DNA of 64,000 bases from Basidiobolus meristosporus CBS 931.73 (GCA_002104905.1 MCFE01000504.1:1-64000); one strand, 5' to 3'; shown: positions 34,146-46,258, counted from the stretch's first letter. Program-made: numbers and translations. Notes: generated from the sequence alone by a model not told the origin.

Positions 34146-34152
34146 TGACTCA
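34146..34152. promoter_or_regulatory. CPC1/Gcn4-type site upstream of ILV2
   Basis: TGACTCA (followed by T) lies 387 bp before the ILV2 start codon. This is the consensus for the bZIP activator of cross-pathway (general amino acid) control, known to drive branched-chain amino acid genes in fungi. Binding is inferred from the match and position only. Confidence 0.55.
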
Positions 34153-34538
34153 TGATGGGCCAATAACAGCTTGAGCTATACATCCATACAATTAATCACG
34201 TCTGCATGCACTCGCTGCTTCATTTCAATTCAAGTTGTTTCTCCCAATTTATGTCAGCAAGCCCAACTCTATTTGTTTCAAAGATATTCTATTGTTACTG
34301 ATTGAGCTATCCAAACTCCGGCTTAATTTTCCCAAAAAGAGGTAATATAGGGGATCAACCCGAAGCCTGTTTTCACACTGATCTTATAAATTTCCTTTGT
34401 TTTCCTTGTTTGCCCACATCGACTTGGCTTTTGAATTGTTTGTCAACGAAAGAGTGTTTGCTTGGTTGACTTGCAAATCGCGTACGCTTAGTTGTTGATT
34501 AGTCTATTGTTCTTGCTACATCCCATATAATTCACAAG

Positions 34539-36569
34539 ATGCTTTCGTCAAGGTTTGCAGGGCAGATGCGTCAGCGCGCATCTCTGCTTCTGAGCCCGTC
34601 ACGAAGATATATGCCTGCCGCCTGTTTCTCTGGGCGGCATCGATTCAAGAGCACTGTTAGGTTGGTAGATCAGCATATCTCTCTATTGACCGTACATTGA
34701 CTTCTTTCTAGCGCTCGACCGGCCCACGAAAGTGCAGTTACTTCGACCACTCCTCTCTCGGATCCTCGTCTCGAGCCTATTAATCCTCAGCATCGCCCCA
34801 TACATGAGAATTCTTTTGTTGGAATGTCCGGCGGTCAAATATTTCATGAAATGATGCTCCGTCATGGTGTGGAGCACATTTTCGGGTACCCCGGTGGTGC
34901 CATCCTCCCCGTCTTCGATGCTATCCATGATTCGAAGAATTTTGAGTTCATCTTGCCAAGGCACGAGCAGGGTGCTGGGCATATGGCTGAAGGGTATGCC
35001 CGAGCCACTGGTAAACCTGGTGTTGTTCTTGTGACTTCAGGCCCTGGAGCTACGAATGTTATCACACCGCTGCAGGATGCACTCTCCGATGGCCTACCCT
35101 TGGTAGTATTCTGCGGTCAAGTTCCCACATCTGCTATCGGAACGGATGCTTTCCAGGAAGCTGATGTGGTGGGCATTTCCAGATCATGTACAAAATGGAA
35201 CGTGATGGTTAAAGATATCAACGAGCTCCCTCGCCGCATTAATGAGGCATTTGAGATTGCCACCTCTGGACGCCCCGGCCCGGTATTGGTTGACTTGCCA
35301 AAGGATGTTACGGCCGGTATTTTAACAAAGCCCATACCGATTAAGCCTTCACTTCCCACTCGGCCATGGAATCTCCATTATGACTCGGAAAAAATCAACA
35401 ACTCCATCACCAAGGCAGCCAAAATGATTAACCAGGCGAAATCACCAGTGATTTACGCCGGCGCAGGTCTCTTGAATCATCCGGAAGGACCTGCTTTGCT
35501 GAAACAGCTAGCAGATAATGGCAATATTCCAGTGACTACAACACTACAAGGTTTAGGTGTATACGATGAATTGGATGAGAAGAGCCTTCATATGCTTGGT
35601 ATGCATGGTTCGACTTATGCCAATCTTGCCATGCAATCTGCAGATGTAATTATCGCCCTCGGCGCGCGTTTCGATGATCGCGTTACTGGTAATCTGAAAA
35701 AATTTGCACCCGTTGCACAGCAAGCTGCCTTGGACGGTCGAGGCGGATTCATTCATTTTGAGATTATGCCAAAGAATATCAACAAAGTCGTGCAAGTCAC
35801 GGAAGCTATCGAAGGAGATGTTACTGAGAACCTAGCCAGAATCCTCCCGATGATCAAGAATGTGCAGCGAGATGCATGGTTCAGTAAAATCAATACTTGG
35901 AGAAAGAAGTATCCCTTCGTGTATCCTGACGATGCACCAGAGGGAAAAATGAAGCCTCAGGCTGTTCTTGAAGAACTCAACCGTCAAATAGAACCTCTGA
36001 AAGAGAAGGTAACTATTACTACTGGTGTAGGGCAGCATCAAATGTGGGCGGCACAATATATACGCTGGAGACATCCACGGAGATTCATCACCTCCGGGGG
36101 GTTGGGGACCATGGGCTTTGGACTTCCCTCTGCTATCGGCGCGAAGGTAGCCAAACCAGACCATATCGTAATTGATATTGATGGGGATGCCTCATTTTCT
36201 ATGACTGGCATGGAGTTGGCTACTGCCGCCCAGTATAACATCGGTGTAAAGGTGCTCATTTTGAATAACGATTTCCAAGGTATGGTAAAGCAATGGCAAG
36301 ATCTTTTCTATGAGGAAAGATACTCTGGTACTGTTATGCACAATCCGGACTTTGTCAAGCTAGCCGAAGCAATGGGATGCAGGGGTATCCGTTGTGACAA
36401 TATGAAGGATCTTCCAAGTAAAATGAAGGAATTCCTGGAATGTACAGAGCCCGTCGTTTTTGATGCTCGTGTAGACAAGGCTGAACACGTATATCCTATG
36501 GTCCCTGCTGGGAAGGCATTGCATGAAATGGTCCTGGACAAATCACTCACCATGGATGAATTCAACTGA
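34539..36569 (+). CDS. ILV2: Acetolactate synthase catalytic subunit, mitochondrial
   Basis: Joins 34539-34660 and 34712-36569, giving 659 residues. The ThDP- and FAD-dependent enzyme condenses pyruvate to acetolactate (or with 2-ketobutyrate to acetohydroxybutyrate), the first common step of valine, leucine and isoleucine synthesis. Exon 1 encodes an Arg/Ser-rich mitochondrial presequence (MLSSRFAGQMRQRASLLL). The 51-nt intron (GTTGGT...TAG) restores the frame as STV-SARPAHES. FGYPGGAILPVFDAIH opens the mature enzyme; catalytic Glu is about residue 126 (RHEQGAGHMAEG), and the ThDP/Mg motif starts at GDASF (about 532) and runs to NND. Inhibitor-contact positions keep the usual residues, such as Pro in VPTSAIG (about 179) and Trp in KQWQDLF (about 569). 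Length and motifs are complete; it looks functional. Confidence 0.97.
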
Positions 36570-37238
36570 TCAGTCATTTTTCACATGGCTAAACACCACT
36601 TGATTTATTTTGACCTTTGATTGCCAATCCTCGCCAGCCTATATATATATATATATATGCACTTGTCTTATAAATAAGCATCCACGCTTCAGCCACTAAC
36701 CACTGCCTAATCAATCATTTACATATAATTAATACTCATCAAAATTATGCAATAAATAATAAAAATATCCATATCCTATGTGAGAAGAGGCCAAAGACTA
36801 AATTCTCGTAGAGTATCATACATACGGTATATGGCAAGCATTAGGCAAGTAGGCCACAGACGTTTCTAGTGTCTACGGCCCCCGATGGAGTTTAATCCTC
36901 AACTCAGTCAATCTATGGAATGACTTATGGCACGACTCGACCTGCCCATACACTATCCCTGCGATTCGAAATCTCCCACAAGGCGCAAATATTCCATCTT
37001 TATCAAGCGGAAATCAACTCATTTATTTGGTTTAGTCAATGGTAAGGATAAGGATAAGCTTACTTAACCTCCTGCTGTGAGACCCCAATCGAGGCTGACA
37101 AGGGAAGGGAGGGGAAGCAAGCGAATCAAAAGGTTTAGGGATAACGGCTACGGTAGGTGAAGAGGCATGGTTAAGAGGGGAGGAGAGAAGGCCATACCCA
37201 TCCCCCAACATTCTAGTGATATGCGGAATGGAGAAGGC
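36570..37238. other. Intergenic between convergent ILV2 and QCR8
   Basis: The 3' regions of two convergent genes. A (TA)9 run is at about 36641-36658, and TAATAAA-type words near 36750 could serve ILV2 polyadenylation. No coding sequence seen. Confidence 0.6.
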
Positions 37239-37502
37239 CTATTCCCGCTCGTGGGCACCAGCCTTGGAGTTCAGGTACTCGTGACGGGCCACTCCCCAGC
37301 TGTAAACGGTGTAGAAGATGATGGCACCGGGGGCTATCCAGGGGATCTGGGCGACGAAACGACGATAGGTCTTGAAGAGACCGTTCTTGAGTACACCAGC
37401 GAAGGCGCGTTGCTCGTATGGGGAGAGTGAGTACGAGATGATGCCACGTTGAGTAGGTCCACCAAGGTGACCCCAGTTACCCATCCATTTTCCACCGCCC
37501 AT
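37239..37502 (-). CDS. QCR8: Ubiquinol-cytochrome c reductase subunit 8 (complex III)
   Basis: This 87-residue single-exon protein matches fungal QCR8: an N-terminal Gly-rich segment (MGGGKWMGNWGHLGGPTQRG), the conserved IISYSLSPYEQRAFAG, an amphipathic FKTYRRF region, one transmembrane helix (WIAPGAIIFYTVYSWGVA, about residues 55-73) and the terminal HEYLNSKAG motif. It is an accessory, ubiquinone-site-proximal subunit of the bc1 complex in the inner mitochondrial membrane. It is slightly shorter than typical fungal forms (about 95-105 residues); an upstream in-frame exon is possible, but the ATG at 37502 gives a sensible N-terminus. It is convergent with ILV2. Confidence 0.93.
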   Translation of the reverse strand: MGGGKWMGNWGHLGGPTQRGIISYSLSPYEQRAFAGVLKNGLFKTYRRFVAQIPWIAPGAIIFYTVYSWGVARHEYLNSKAGAHERE

Positions 37503-38369
37503 TGTTCAAGGTTGTTTCTGCTGAGGCAGCAATCGAAGGAAAAGCAAGTGGTTAGCTCCTGTCTGGGACACTCAACGTCAAGAGTGAAAGTGAGGGCCGC
37601 TTACCAAGAGAACGTGTGTGTGCGTGTGTGTAGTGCAGCGAAAAGGCGGGACTACGGTTGTGAGTCGCTGAGACAGATGGAAATTTCACGGTTTGGTGAC
37701 AACCCCCACCCCATATGTAATGGGAAGGATTTTTTTTTGGTCACCTTCCCCAACCATTTACCATCTTGGGCTGATCCCGATCCCATGGTCATCCCTCCCT
37801 CCCTCCCCCCGCGCCATTCCGCGGCGGGGGATTGGAAGGGATCTAACGGATTTCTTCACCTCGTCCATATCTTCCTCACGACCGATCGGTTTTCTACTAA
37901 GAATTGGATTGGGTACCTCAACTGAGATCATTACATCCGGATCTGATCCTACACTCGATCCGAATCCCAACTGCGAATCCAATCCCGATTCTAGATGCAA
38001 ACTTCAGCTCAGACAGGTTGAAACTGAGGAGCTTGGGTACGGTTGGTCTCGAACCGACCGAGTTACACCCACCGCACTATATTCACCACAGTGGATCAGT
38101 GGATTCCTTGTGCACGTAATCCATTCTGAATTGGCAGGTGCCACTGGGTGTGTGGCGTGTTGGTAGGACACCGTGATTTCGCCGGATAAAACCATCGGTT
38201 GAACGATGGCGGCGTGAGGACAAAATGCAAGATACGGTCCGTAGGAGAGGAAACCCTCCCCACTGGTGGAGTGGGCAGAATGTGAAGTGGGGTTTTATTA
38301 TATCTCGATGCGAAAAAGTGGGCATACACAGGCCGAGATGTTGGCTGCTCGCAGTCCAATCAAGGACAT
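37503..38369. other. Upstream region of QCR8
   Basis: There is no supported gene here. It contains pyrimidine-rich and GC-rich tracts and an imperfect palindrome, CGGTTGGT-CTCGA-ACCGACCG (38040-38060), which could be a regulatory site. The frames of up to 158 codons here have no family resemblance and biased composition, and were not accepted. Confidence 0.5.
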
Positions 38370-38854
38370 CTAATTCCCTCTGTAGGTGGTGTACGAGTAA
38401 GGGCTCAAAAGAAGGGGGATATGATAGTGCTCCTCGGTGTTTGTAATCTCGAAGGAGATCTTGAAAAGGGAGGGGAATTTCGGGTGAGTGAGGAACCCCT
38501 TCGCATAACCGCTACCGCATCACTTACCTCCACGTCCGGGTAGAAGCAGCTCTTTCCTTGCCCTTGGTAGTACTTCCCGGTCCCGAAGACGACCTTGTAT
38601 ATGCCTACCTGGAAGTCGTAGTCGAGGGAGAGTAATTCCGGGCAGCGACCGTCTTCATTGGTGAAACTGCCCGTTGCGGTTAGTTTAGCCTCGGTTCTGC
38701 GGACGGGATTTCAAGAGAAGTGCAGGGCTCACCTTTGGTTGAGCGCTACCCATTTCCCTTCGACCAACCTCTCGATGTTAAGTCGAACGTCTTGGGCTGG
38801 CTTTCCGATGGAGGAATCCAACACATGGGCAGTCACGGGGCTTCTGGTACGCAT
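38370..38854 (-). CDS. 5-hydroxyisourate hydrolase (transthyretin-related)
   Basis: Three exons on the minus strand: 38854-38734, 38667-38528 and 38459-38370, total 351 nt, 116 residues. It hydrolyses 5-hydroxyisourate to OHCU in urate breakdown. Seen: N-terminal [14 protein letters not shown] with the conserved His of the first HIUase motif; [15 protein letters not shown] across intron 1; [23 protein letters not shown] across intron 2; and the C-terminal [18 protein letters not shown] motif. Intron 1 (66 nt) has an ideal CTAAC branch site before CAG. The last residue is Asn (YRGN), whereas the family usually ends YRGS/T. No peroxisomal PTS1 is visible. An extra upstream exon cannot be excluded but is not needed. 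Confidence 0.9.
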
Positions 38855-41800
38855 AAGTCCCTTTCGAAAACGAAGCAAGTCAGTCAACTGGGTCGGTTCG
38901 AACGAAGTCTAGCTCACCTACCGAGTTGCTTGGGCAGAAATCCACTAATCGTTTTGGCAGAGATTCGGGGGGATTTATATGGGATGGTGGGAGCCATCCG
39001 ACTGATAATCTCTCCATAGGGCTCGTTGATCAAGATGACAAGTGGCGGAGGGAACATCGCCTGTATACAATCCAATGAGCACCAGTCCTCCCAACCATGC
39101 CAAGCACCAAATGCCATGACATTGACCAGATATTCACAAGCCAGCCTTTGCCCGATCTTTCGTGTCTTGAAAAGCGTGAACGAGCCTTGGCAGCCGGTCG
39201 CCTCACTAAAATCTGGCACCTACTTTCTGATTCGGCTCCATTCAGCGTAGGAAGACTGCCCGGTGCGACATTTGCTCCTCAATCGGACTTTTACCACGAA
39301 GCGGCGCACAGTGGTGATGTGGTGGAGTGAAATTCGATGGGTTGTGACCCTAATTAAATTAAGGATTCGAGTTAGGGTTGGGGGCATGGTTGAGAAATCG
39401 GCTGAGGTCACAGTAAACCAATCGACTTTATTTATCTTATACTCATTGGTGAGGGGAAGGGGGGGTTAGCGAGGCCAGAATTAAGTTAATACTATGTCCG
39501 CTTCTTCGGGGAGCCAAGTCCAAACTCCAGCGTTGCGGGCCTGGACATACGAATAGGACGGCATGGGTAGAATCACGGGCATGATTTATTATTTACTTGA
39601 AAGCAATTCAGTTTGGAACATCGGGGATCAGTGTCCCCTCGGGAGGTGTAGATAATAAATACCACATTGGACGAACAGTAATTGCGCATTCGACGAACCT
39701 AGACCAAGGAGCGAGAAGTGACTTCAATGGACAAGAGGAAGTCGGCTGCTTGGGTGCGTGCCTACTTCCATGAAACCAACCGGAGGGCTAGTGGGCACCC
39801 TCTAAGGCCTGCCCCTTGACCTTACTTGGTCCTCTGGAGCCAAGCATCAGTATCACAGCAAATACGTTAAGGAGCAGCAGTTTGCGCGCGTGCAGAGTGA
39901 ACAGCTTGGAAGGGTTCATCCTTTGGTCCAAATGATGGTTAACTTCGCTTGGGAATGATTGTACGAGCTTTGTTTAGGAATGGGGAAGTATACTGACACG
40001 CTGAAGCCTCAGAACCCTTCCCAGTACACAATGTTTAAATAGGCCAACCCAACCTCGCATGATCCCCAAGAACAGGCTCCACTCCGGAAATTTATGCACG
40101 CAGGTGAATCGCCATGCGTCTAGTCTCACTCTTCATTCCACTCACTTCACTCGCTGACTAGATGGATCCTGACGACTGCAAGTCTAAAACATCCTGGATG
40201 CAATCCTACACTCGTCCCACATTCCTCTCCAAAACCGACTCCGAGGAAGGGATATGTGAAGATCACATACGAATCCGCGGATCCTGATGATAATGTTCCA
40301 TTACGGGCGTGTCTAGGCTTCTGCATTGCCACTCTGTGCACTGCCTAGCCCGTCGCAGGAACCAGGGTGCTCTGAGGCCACAGTGTATACAAAGGCAACT
40401 TGCTGTTCGGAGGGGAGGGATAAACAGAGAGTGAACATGGTTGGATGCGATGTGCATCACATCCTACCTTCCATTCACCCGATCGAACGCTCCGCCCGAG
40501 TGACGGGTGATTTCTTGAGGAATCCTAGCCGTTGTTCGATTGGTTTCCCAACTGGTGCTTCGGCAAATCACAGTGTCCTCCAGATAAGACCGGCGAAGGA
40601 ATTCGGATCATTTTATTCATGGGATTTCGCTTCTTACGGCAAAAAGGGTCTGGATTCCATGCTGGTGGGCGAATACCCATGTTTACTGAGCCTGATGGCA
40701 GCCATGGTCCATGTCCAGCATCACCGGTGAGATTGGTGCTTTCCTTTACTGTGATATGCTGGCCACCAAGGTGACCCTTATGCAGTGTAGTCTGATGAAG
40801 GACTTGATTGGCACCTCGCGCAGGAGTTATTTCGGCATTGGAGTCGGCAGGGTCGAGTTGCCTGACTGGATGGAGCTCATCAGGTGGGAGGCTTGGTGCA
40901 CCAGTGAGTGGAGACGTCAAGCCAAGTTTGAGCACGTTGTGTATTAATTGAATCCCATCACTGTCCCATCACCATCATATGTATGCATAACCCATAATCC
41001 ATAATCCATAATTCATATCCTATACCCTTGACCTATTCGTTCACAAGCGAGATTTTCTAAATGAGCTCAGCTGTAGGCACTGGGAGGTTTATCAGCCGGA
41101 TGTATACCAGTTCGAAGCATCGCCAGTATCCGGAGTATCCGCACGAGTTGTTTGATGTATTCGCCACCACGCAAGAATCGGCATCGGTCTCAGTTGGGTT
41201 AGGCAGAGCGCAGTAAACATGGCCTAATTTACTCGAGCCGTAATCAAGCTTTTGACCCGATCTACCTGTTTACCCTGATGCCCAATGTTGTGAATTGGGA
41301 TGGTCCAACTGTCGGAGCAGTGGGTATGGGAAGCCCGATTTCCTGTTAGAGTCCTCACGTTATAGCCCGCCAGTTGAAAGAGCCTACAGCGTGCTCGGAT
41401 ACCCTGGCACAGCAGGGAATTGTCCAAGCTCCTCACCGTATCACCAGCCGTGATGATTAGCAGGCGGCAAGGCCCGTAGAAAGCGCTGGCGATCACTCAT
41501 ACATCATTCACCCTTGAAACATCCACCGCAGATTCCGCCTATATCAACCTAGGCGGTCTCAGATGGAGAGGGATACGAGGCCCATTTACATCATTCCTAC
41601 TTCAGTCGAGATTTAATTTATCTCGCCAACCCCAACCCCAACCTTAGGTCATTTGGATTACTACGCAGCAGAATCCATCCCCTTTTGGTTGCTGACGCCA
41701 AAAGGAAGTCACGATCCCTTCGACTGCTCTCTAGGTTTCCCCTTGGACGTGTGTAGACCAAGTGCAAATCCGATATACCATAGATATCTGGGGGATTATA

Positions 41801-42103
41801 AATAGACCACCAAGCCTTACGCACATGACGCATCAGCCGTGGATTCTTTTCCTCCCGAAAGCAATTGAATAATGTCCCTTTTCGAGGAGGATTCTCGATC
41901 TTGGCCCTAGATGCACCAATCAGAACGTCATTTCCATCGCAGAAAAGCTAAATTTGTTTTGACTATTTTCGGGAGGATTTTTCTCGTCGAGAGGTTTCCA
42001 AAGAACAATCTGACGAGACCGAACCCCCCTTCAGTATGTTTATAAACAACAAGGGAGTGGACACCTCCCCTCAGAAGTCGTCCCTCCATAACTCACGCTT
42101 AAC
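38855..42103. other. Long intergenic stretch without supported gene
   Basis: 3.2 kb of moderate GC. Frames reach about 136 codons but lack family motifs, splice-linked partners or compositional signal. A 33-codon minus-strand frame ending at about 39486 (ARNAGVWTWLPEEADIV) is protein-like but could not be tied to a gene. The right end is the promoter of the next gene; TTTATAAA lies at about 42037. Confidence 0.5.
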
Positions 42104-42607
42104 ATGCATGCTAGTAGAAGGTTCCTCTTGATCAGTGCCCTCGTGGCCACAGCCATGGCTGACACTCCAGCTTCTGTCAATGCCACCGAGGTTGATCCCC
42201 GAGTGCAGTGCATGCAAGAGAGAAGTTGTGGATCCGATGTGAACTGCATTGCCCGATGCTTCAATGTACCCAGCCCAGATGATCAGGCCATTGGGGAAAC
42301 ATTGAAATGCGTTGCCGACTGCAAATCAGATGACATCGTCGCGGTCATCAACTGCCGCCAGCTATGTGTTGGCGAGCATTTCCAACCCACCGGAACCCCA
42401 AACACCACGCCGACCGAGACATCCACGAGTCAAACCGGGAATCCCACCCAGTCCCAGTCCCCCTCGGGAACCCAGAGTTCGACCACCCCCAACCCTACCA
42501 ACACGAACGACGCCAGCGCCGATTCCAACTCTGGAGCGTCTGCACCCACCGTCTTCTCCGTGATCTCGTTGGCCGCAGCGTTTGCCGCACTCTCAGTGTT
42601 ACTGTAA
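42104..42607 (+). CDS. Secreted Cys-rich, Ser/Thr-rich GPI-anchored protein
   Basis: This 167-residue single-exon protein has a signal peptide (MHASRRFLLISALVATAMA, cleavage about 19/20), a compact domain with eight cysteines (36, 42, 48, 52, 69, 73, 84, 88), a Thr/Ser/Pro/Asn-rich stalk (about 92-145) likely to be O-glycosylated, and a C-terminal hydrophobic tail (VFSVISLAAAFAALSVLL) after small residues, typical of GPI attachment. It should sit on the plasma membrane or cell wall. Similar eight-Cys GPI proteins are common in ascomycetes, without known biochemical role. A TATA-like TTTATAAA lies about 65 bp upstream. Confidence 0.85.
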   Translation: MHASRRFLLISALVATAMADTPASVNATEVDPRVQCMQERSCGSDVNCIARCFNVPSPDDQAIGETLKCVADCKSDDIVAVINCRQLCVGEHFQPTGTPNTTPTETSTSQTGNPTQSQSPSGTQSSTTPNPTNTNDASADSNSGASAPTVFSVISLAAAFAALSVLL

Positions 42608-42960
42608 ATGTTTATTCCTAGTTAACTTTATACCCTCTGTCCGTCCAACTTCCACTAGTCAAGATAATGTCTCGAATCACCTCGCATCATCCCCATGGTT
42701 TGAAGTAAATAAAGAAATCCACTGTATCATCAGGAGCGGGTCCTCGGGAGGGGGGCTCGATCATGGCAATAGGGCTCGTCATTATCGGGGGGGGGAGGAA
42801 ATTGGGAATATTTACTGCGTTCAATCGCCGACTTCTGTAAGGTAGTCGACGCGCAAACAATCGGATTTCGATACCTAGTGGGAAGTGGAGGTGGTGTAAA
42901 TCGAGCCAGTTAATTTATATTACATGCGAGGACAGAGTGGGGAGAGACACATATGGATGG

Positions 42961-44486
42961 CTAGTGGAATGGGGCCGAGGTCAACTACATCGACAAGGTT
43001 CACCGAGGAGCGCGTGCCACATTGGGTTGAAGGAGTTGTCGACTCAGAGGACGTTATACGAATGCAGGATACGTACAGAGGCAGAACTGCCGCTGGCATC
43101 GGCGGACATCTTCGCCACATCCCCAAGCCCTTTGGTGGCCACCAGGTACTTCAGGCCATCCAAGGGGCTCGCGAACATCCCACGAGATAGCGTACTCGCA
43201 CCGTTCCTGTTCAGCAACAGGTTGGAGGGCCTAGGGTTAGATGGGCCAGGGATTGGGGTGGCTGGAGCGGGCGCAGGAGGCGATGGCTCGGGCCCGTTAG
43301 AAGGAGCACGAAGCAGCTCAATGGACCTTAGCTCGTCTTGGTAGTGCTGTGGCAAGGAGGATGTCTCGAGTCTGGACTCGCTGAGGGAATGAATGGTGCT
43401 TTGAGCGTCATCAAGGAGCAGGGCATACTCGTCGATCAGAGAGGTCATCTTGGACTCCAAGTGGGACTGGCGTTTACCAAGAGAGGTGAGACTCTCTTGC
43501 ATGCCGCTATGCTCATTCGCCATCTAATTCACATCCATGGGTCAGTCCATCTGCAGCAAACCAATCCGTCGGGGGCGGGCTTCACTTACCGTGACTATTT
43601 GGTCCTGAACCAGCCTCAGCTCGTTGCCAAGCTCGATGTTCTGACCCTGCTGGAGGTGCACGACGTGCTCCACCTCCTCCTGGAAAGTGAACACGCTTTC
43701 CTTGGTAAGCTCCAGGTCCTGTTCAATGAAATCTGCCGCATGGTGAGCGACTTTGGCCGATGGACGATCAAGAATGGATGGAGGAATCACCTACCGAGTC
43801 GTTTGTTAAATGTGGTGGAGGAGGACTTCGCATCACCAATCTGGTGCTGCATTGTGCTCATTTCACCCACAATGTTGTCCACCTCGGTGCGAAATTGCAT
43901 GAACTCCTCGCGGATCGCCTTCAACTCCCGGTGCATATCACGGTTGGTCTTGTTCAGGGATTTGATTCGGCTCTCGCTCTCCGACAGCTTTGTGGTGAGC
44001 AGGTCATTTTCGGAGAGCTTGTTCAACAGCAACGCCTTCTCCGCTTGTTCCTCGGTGGACTGGGCGACATGGTCATACGAGAAAGTCTGCAGCCTGGCCT
44101 CCAGCTCCTCGTTTTTCTTGGCGATGGCGAAGCCGAGGGTTGCCGCTAGGTGTAGCTCCTTTTCTTTTTCGATGACCATCTGTTTGAGCTGGTTTATGTC
44201 GTTGATATTGTTCACTTGCTCCACCAAACTGGCTAGCACGAACTCTAGAAAACAGCAGCGCGGGAGGGGTTAGCCCTGTGTCGGAGCTGAGCTTGCCTTG
44301 ACTTACCCGAGTCGAAATACTCGCAGTCGCCCAGGATGGGTTCGAAGTTGGTACCCTTGGCTGGGGTTGGCGTGGAAGGCGTGACCTGGGATAAGCGCGG
44401 TTAAATGGGGCCCACTCACAAGTGCCACATGCCGAAGGGCTACCTACCTGGGAGACGACTTTGGGATTTTGGTTTTTGTGACTCAT
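42961..44486 (-). CDS. Coiled-coil protein, six exons, unknown function
   Basis: Exons on the minus strand: 44486-44448, 44385-44307, 44244-43795, 43732-43590, 43523-43077, 42984-42961, total 1182 nt, 393 residues. All introns are GT-AG with matching phases; the last (GTACGT...GATGTAG) and the eight-codon final exon are the least certain. The N-terminus has a short acidic segment (ILGDCEYFDSEFVLASL), then long heptad-rich coils (about residues 45-290, such as KSLNKTNRDMHRELKAIREE and HSLSESRLETSS), then a Pro-rich linker (EPSPPAPAPATPIPGPSNP) and a short globular end. The family was not recognised; architecture suggests a cytoskeletal, spindle-pole or septal scaffold, but that is only inference. 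Confidence 0.75.
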
Positions 44487-46258
44487 GGGCGAGGAAGGAG
44501 AGAGAGGTTACTTAAAACAAGGGTTCTGGATAGTCCCAGAGCTTCTCGAAAACAGGTGTAGCGTGGTTGGGATTGTTAGGGAGCAGGGAAATAGTCCTAC
44601 TAAAGCCAGGTGAGGTTTTATTTTGGTGTACTGGGAAGCACCTAGTGGCGAAAGGAATGAGGAGAGAGGATGGAGCGGCAGATGGGGAGCTGGTGTAACG
44701 GAAGTAGTGGATTGGTTTCATTAAGCAGATGAGTGGTCTAGATTTCCTATGTCTTATTGATGACAGTCCCTACTACAAGGATTCCTGGGCTGATGTACGA
44801 AAACAATGGAAATATACGGATGGATCCCTAGACGGCCAATACAATCAACAGTCACCGCAGGCTTGTTACCTCCTTAATGGCCAGTTCGAACGGAACAGTT
44901 GAGAATGCATATAACAATGCAAAATCAACATCAGGTGCATCCACGCCATGATCAGCAAGAGCGGTGCATGTATCCCATCAACCAATCCTCCCACACAGCC
45001 TTTGCTGCTGGTTCCAATGTAGGGACATCATTCGGCAATGTGCCATCAGCTCAAACCTTTCCTGGATCTCGGCCACACACGAGTGCCACGTAGACCTTGA
45101 TTCTGTAGCAACAAATGTGTGACTGGCCGGGTCTCTTGATCATGAATATCTCCGGTCGGTGGTGTTCTTGAGTGGGCCTGCAATCATCGGTTGAGGACTA
45201 GTGGCAGATGGGAGATGGGAGATGGGGATTTGGCAATAGTAGTTGCATGCAGAAGCCTTTACACGTGGAAATACCAAGGCCAATGGCCGCCTGCTTTGTG
45301 ACACATCTGTTGTATTAGTAAAGCGATAGTGCATCCACCCATTTGGGCATGGATCCCACTTGCGGCAAAGACCCAACTCCATTTCTGGCCGGCAGAAGTG
45401 ATTTGTCAACAGAATGTCGGGCCAAACAAGTTCTCCCGGATTGTTTGTGTACTCGTTTGCCAGCTTCGGTGTCTCGTCTAGGCCACTGCAGCTACGTTTG
45501 CCTGGAATGTGAAATGTTGATCGGCGAGGAGTTTGTGTATATACTATATCGATGTGTATACCCCACCTGGATCACACCGTTCCAATCAGGCCAATCCCCT
45601 GAGCCCAGCTATATTAGAGTGACTCCCTCGGTGTGTCTGGGAAGGAAGACGCACCAATGGGCTTGGCTAGAAGAATCGACCGAGTACTTTGGAGTGAGAT
45701 CCTGGCATGTGACCGTGATGTTGGATGTACTCCACAACATGAATTTCAACACGGTTGAGGGTGACATCTAATAAATCCCAGTCGCTAATTGGGATGGCGA
45801 CAGATCAGGTGCGTCGATCAAACCATCACTGGCATTGCTTAAAACATGATACTCCGGTCACTACGAAAACCATCAACCTGGAAGATTCCTACCCTGGGAG
45901 AGCCACAAAACAGTTCATCTTCACATGCATGGATGATTTTGGATCCAATCTCCCTGTGCAATTCCTGGCCAGGCGGTGGTAACTAGCTTGACCAGTCCCC
46001 AAGGAGTCTCATTTATTAACGCCGCAAGGTAGTCTTTCAAGTATACGTCAAGAGGTGCTTGTTGACTGATAACGTGTCATCTTCTTGATATCAAAGACCG
46101 CCAGAGGCGCCCTAATCAGTTCTATGTATACCATGTTTCCAGCTCTGTACGAGGGTCAGTTTACCCATATACCATAGCATTAAAGTCCCTGGCCTAGCCC
46201 TGGTGTGAATGAGTATTAGACAGCCTTGGCCAAAAGCTACATGTTTATTGATGTAATC
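44487..46258. other. Intergenic without supported gene
   Basis: 1.8 kb between the coiled-coil gene promoter side and the 3' end of the SET-domain gene. The longest frame (45343-45771 plus, 142 codons) shows no motif and atypical Cys/Trp content. Nothing else was recognised. Confidence 0.5.

Noticed and set aside
38030-38110. tRNA-like B box (GGTTCGAGACC on the minus strand)
   Set aside because: The spacing to any A-box-like word is too short, the T-stem does not pair, and no cloverleaf or acceptor stem can be drawn.
37449-38166. Plus-strand ORFs of about 158 codons
   Set aside because: Low-complexity Pro/Ser/Arg composition with no motif, lying in the promoter region of QCR8.
38914-39219. 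Upstream exon for the HIU hydrolase (minus-strand ORF of 101 codons)
   Set aside because: It has a plausible GTAGGT donor, but the phase does not join the HIUase frame, and the protein is complete from 38854.
39484-39585. 33-codon minus-strand frame (ARNAGVWTWLPEEADIV)
   Set aside because: It reads like protein, but is too short to support and has no exon partner that I could find.
43338-44273. Plus-strand ORF of 311 codons
   Set aside because: It is antisense to the spliced coiled-coil gene; the minus strand has consistent splice sites and heptads.
45343-45771. Possible 142-codon gene
   Set aside because: No motif, no splice partners, unusual residue composition and no resemblance to any family.
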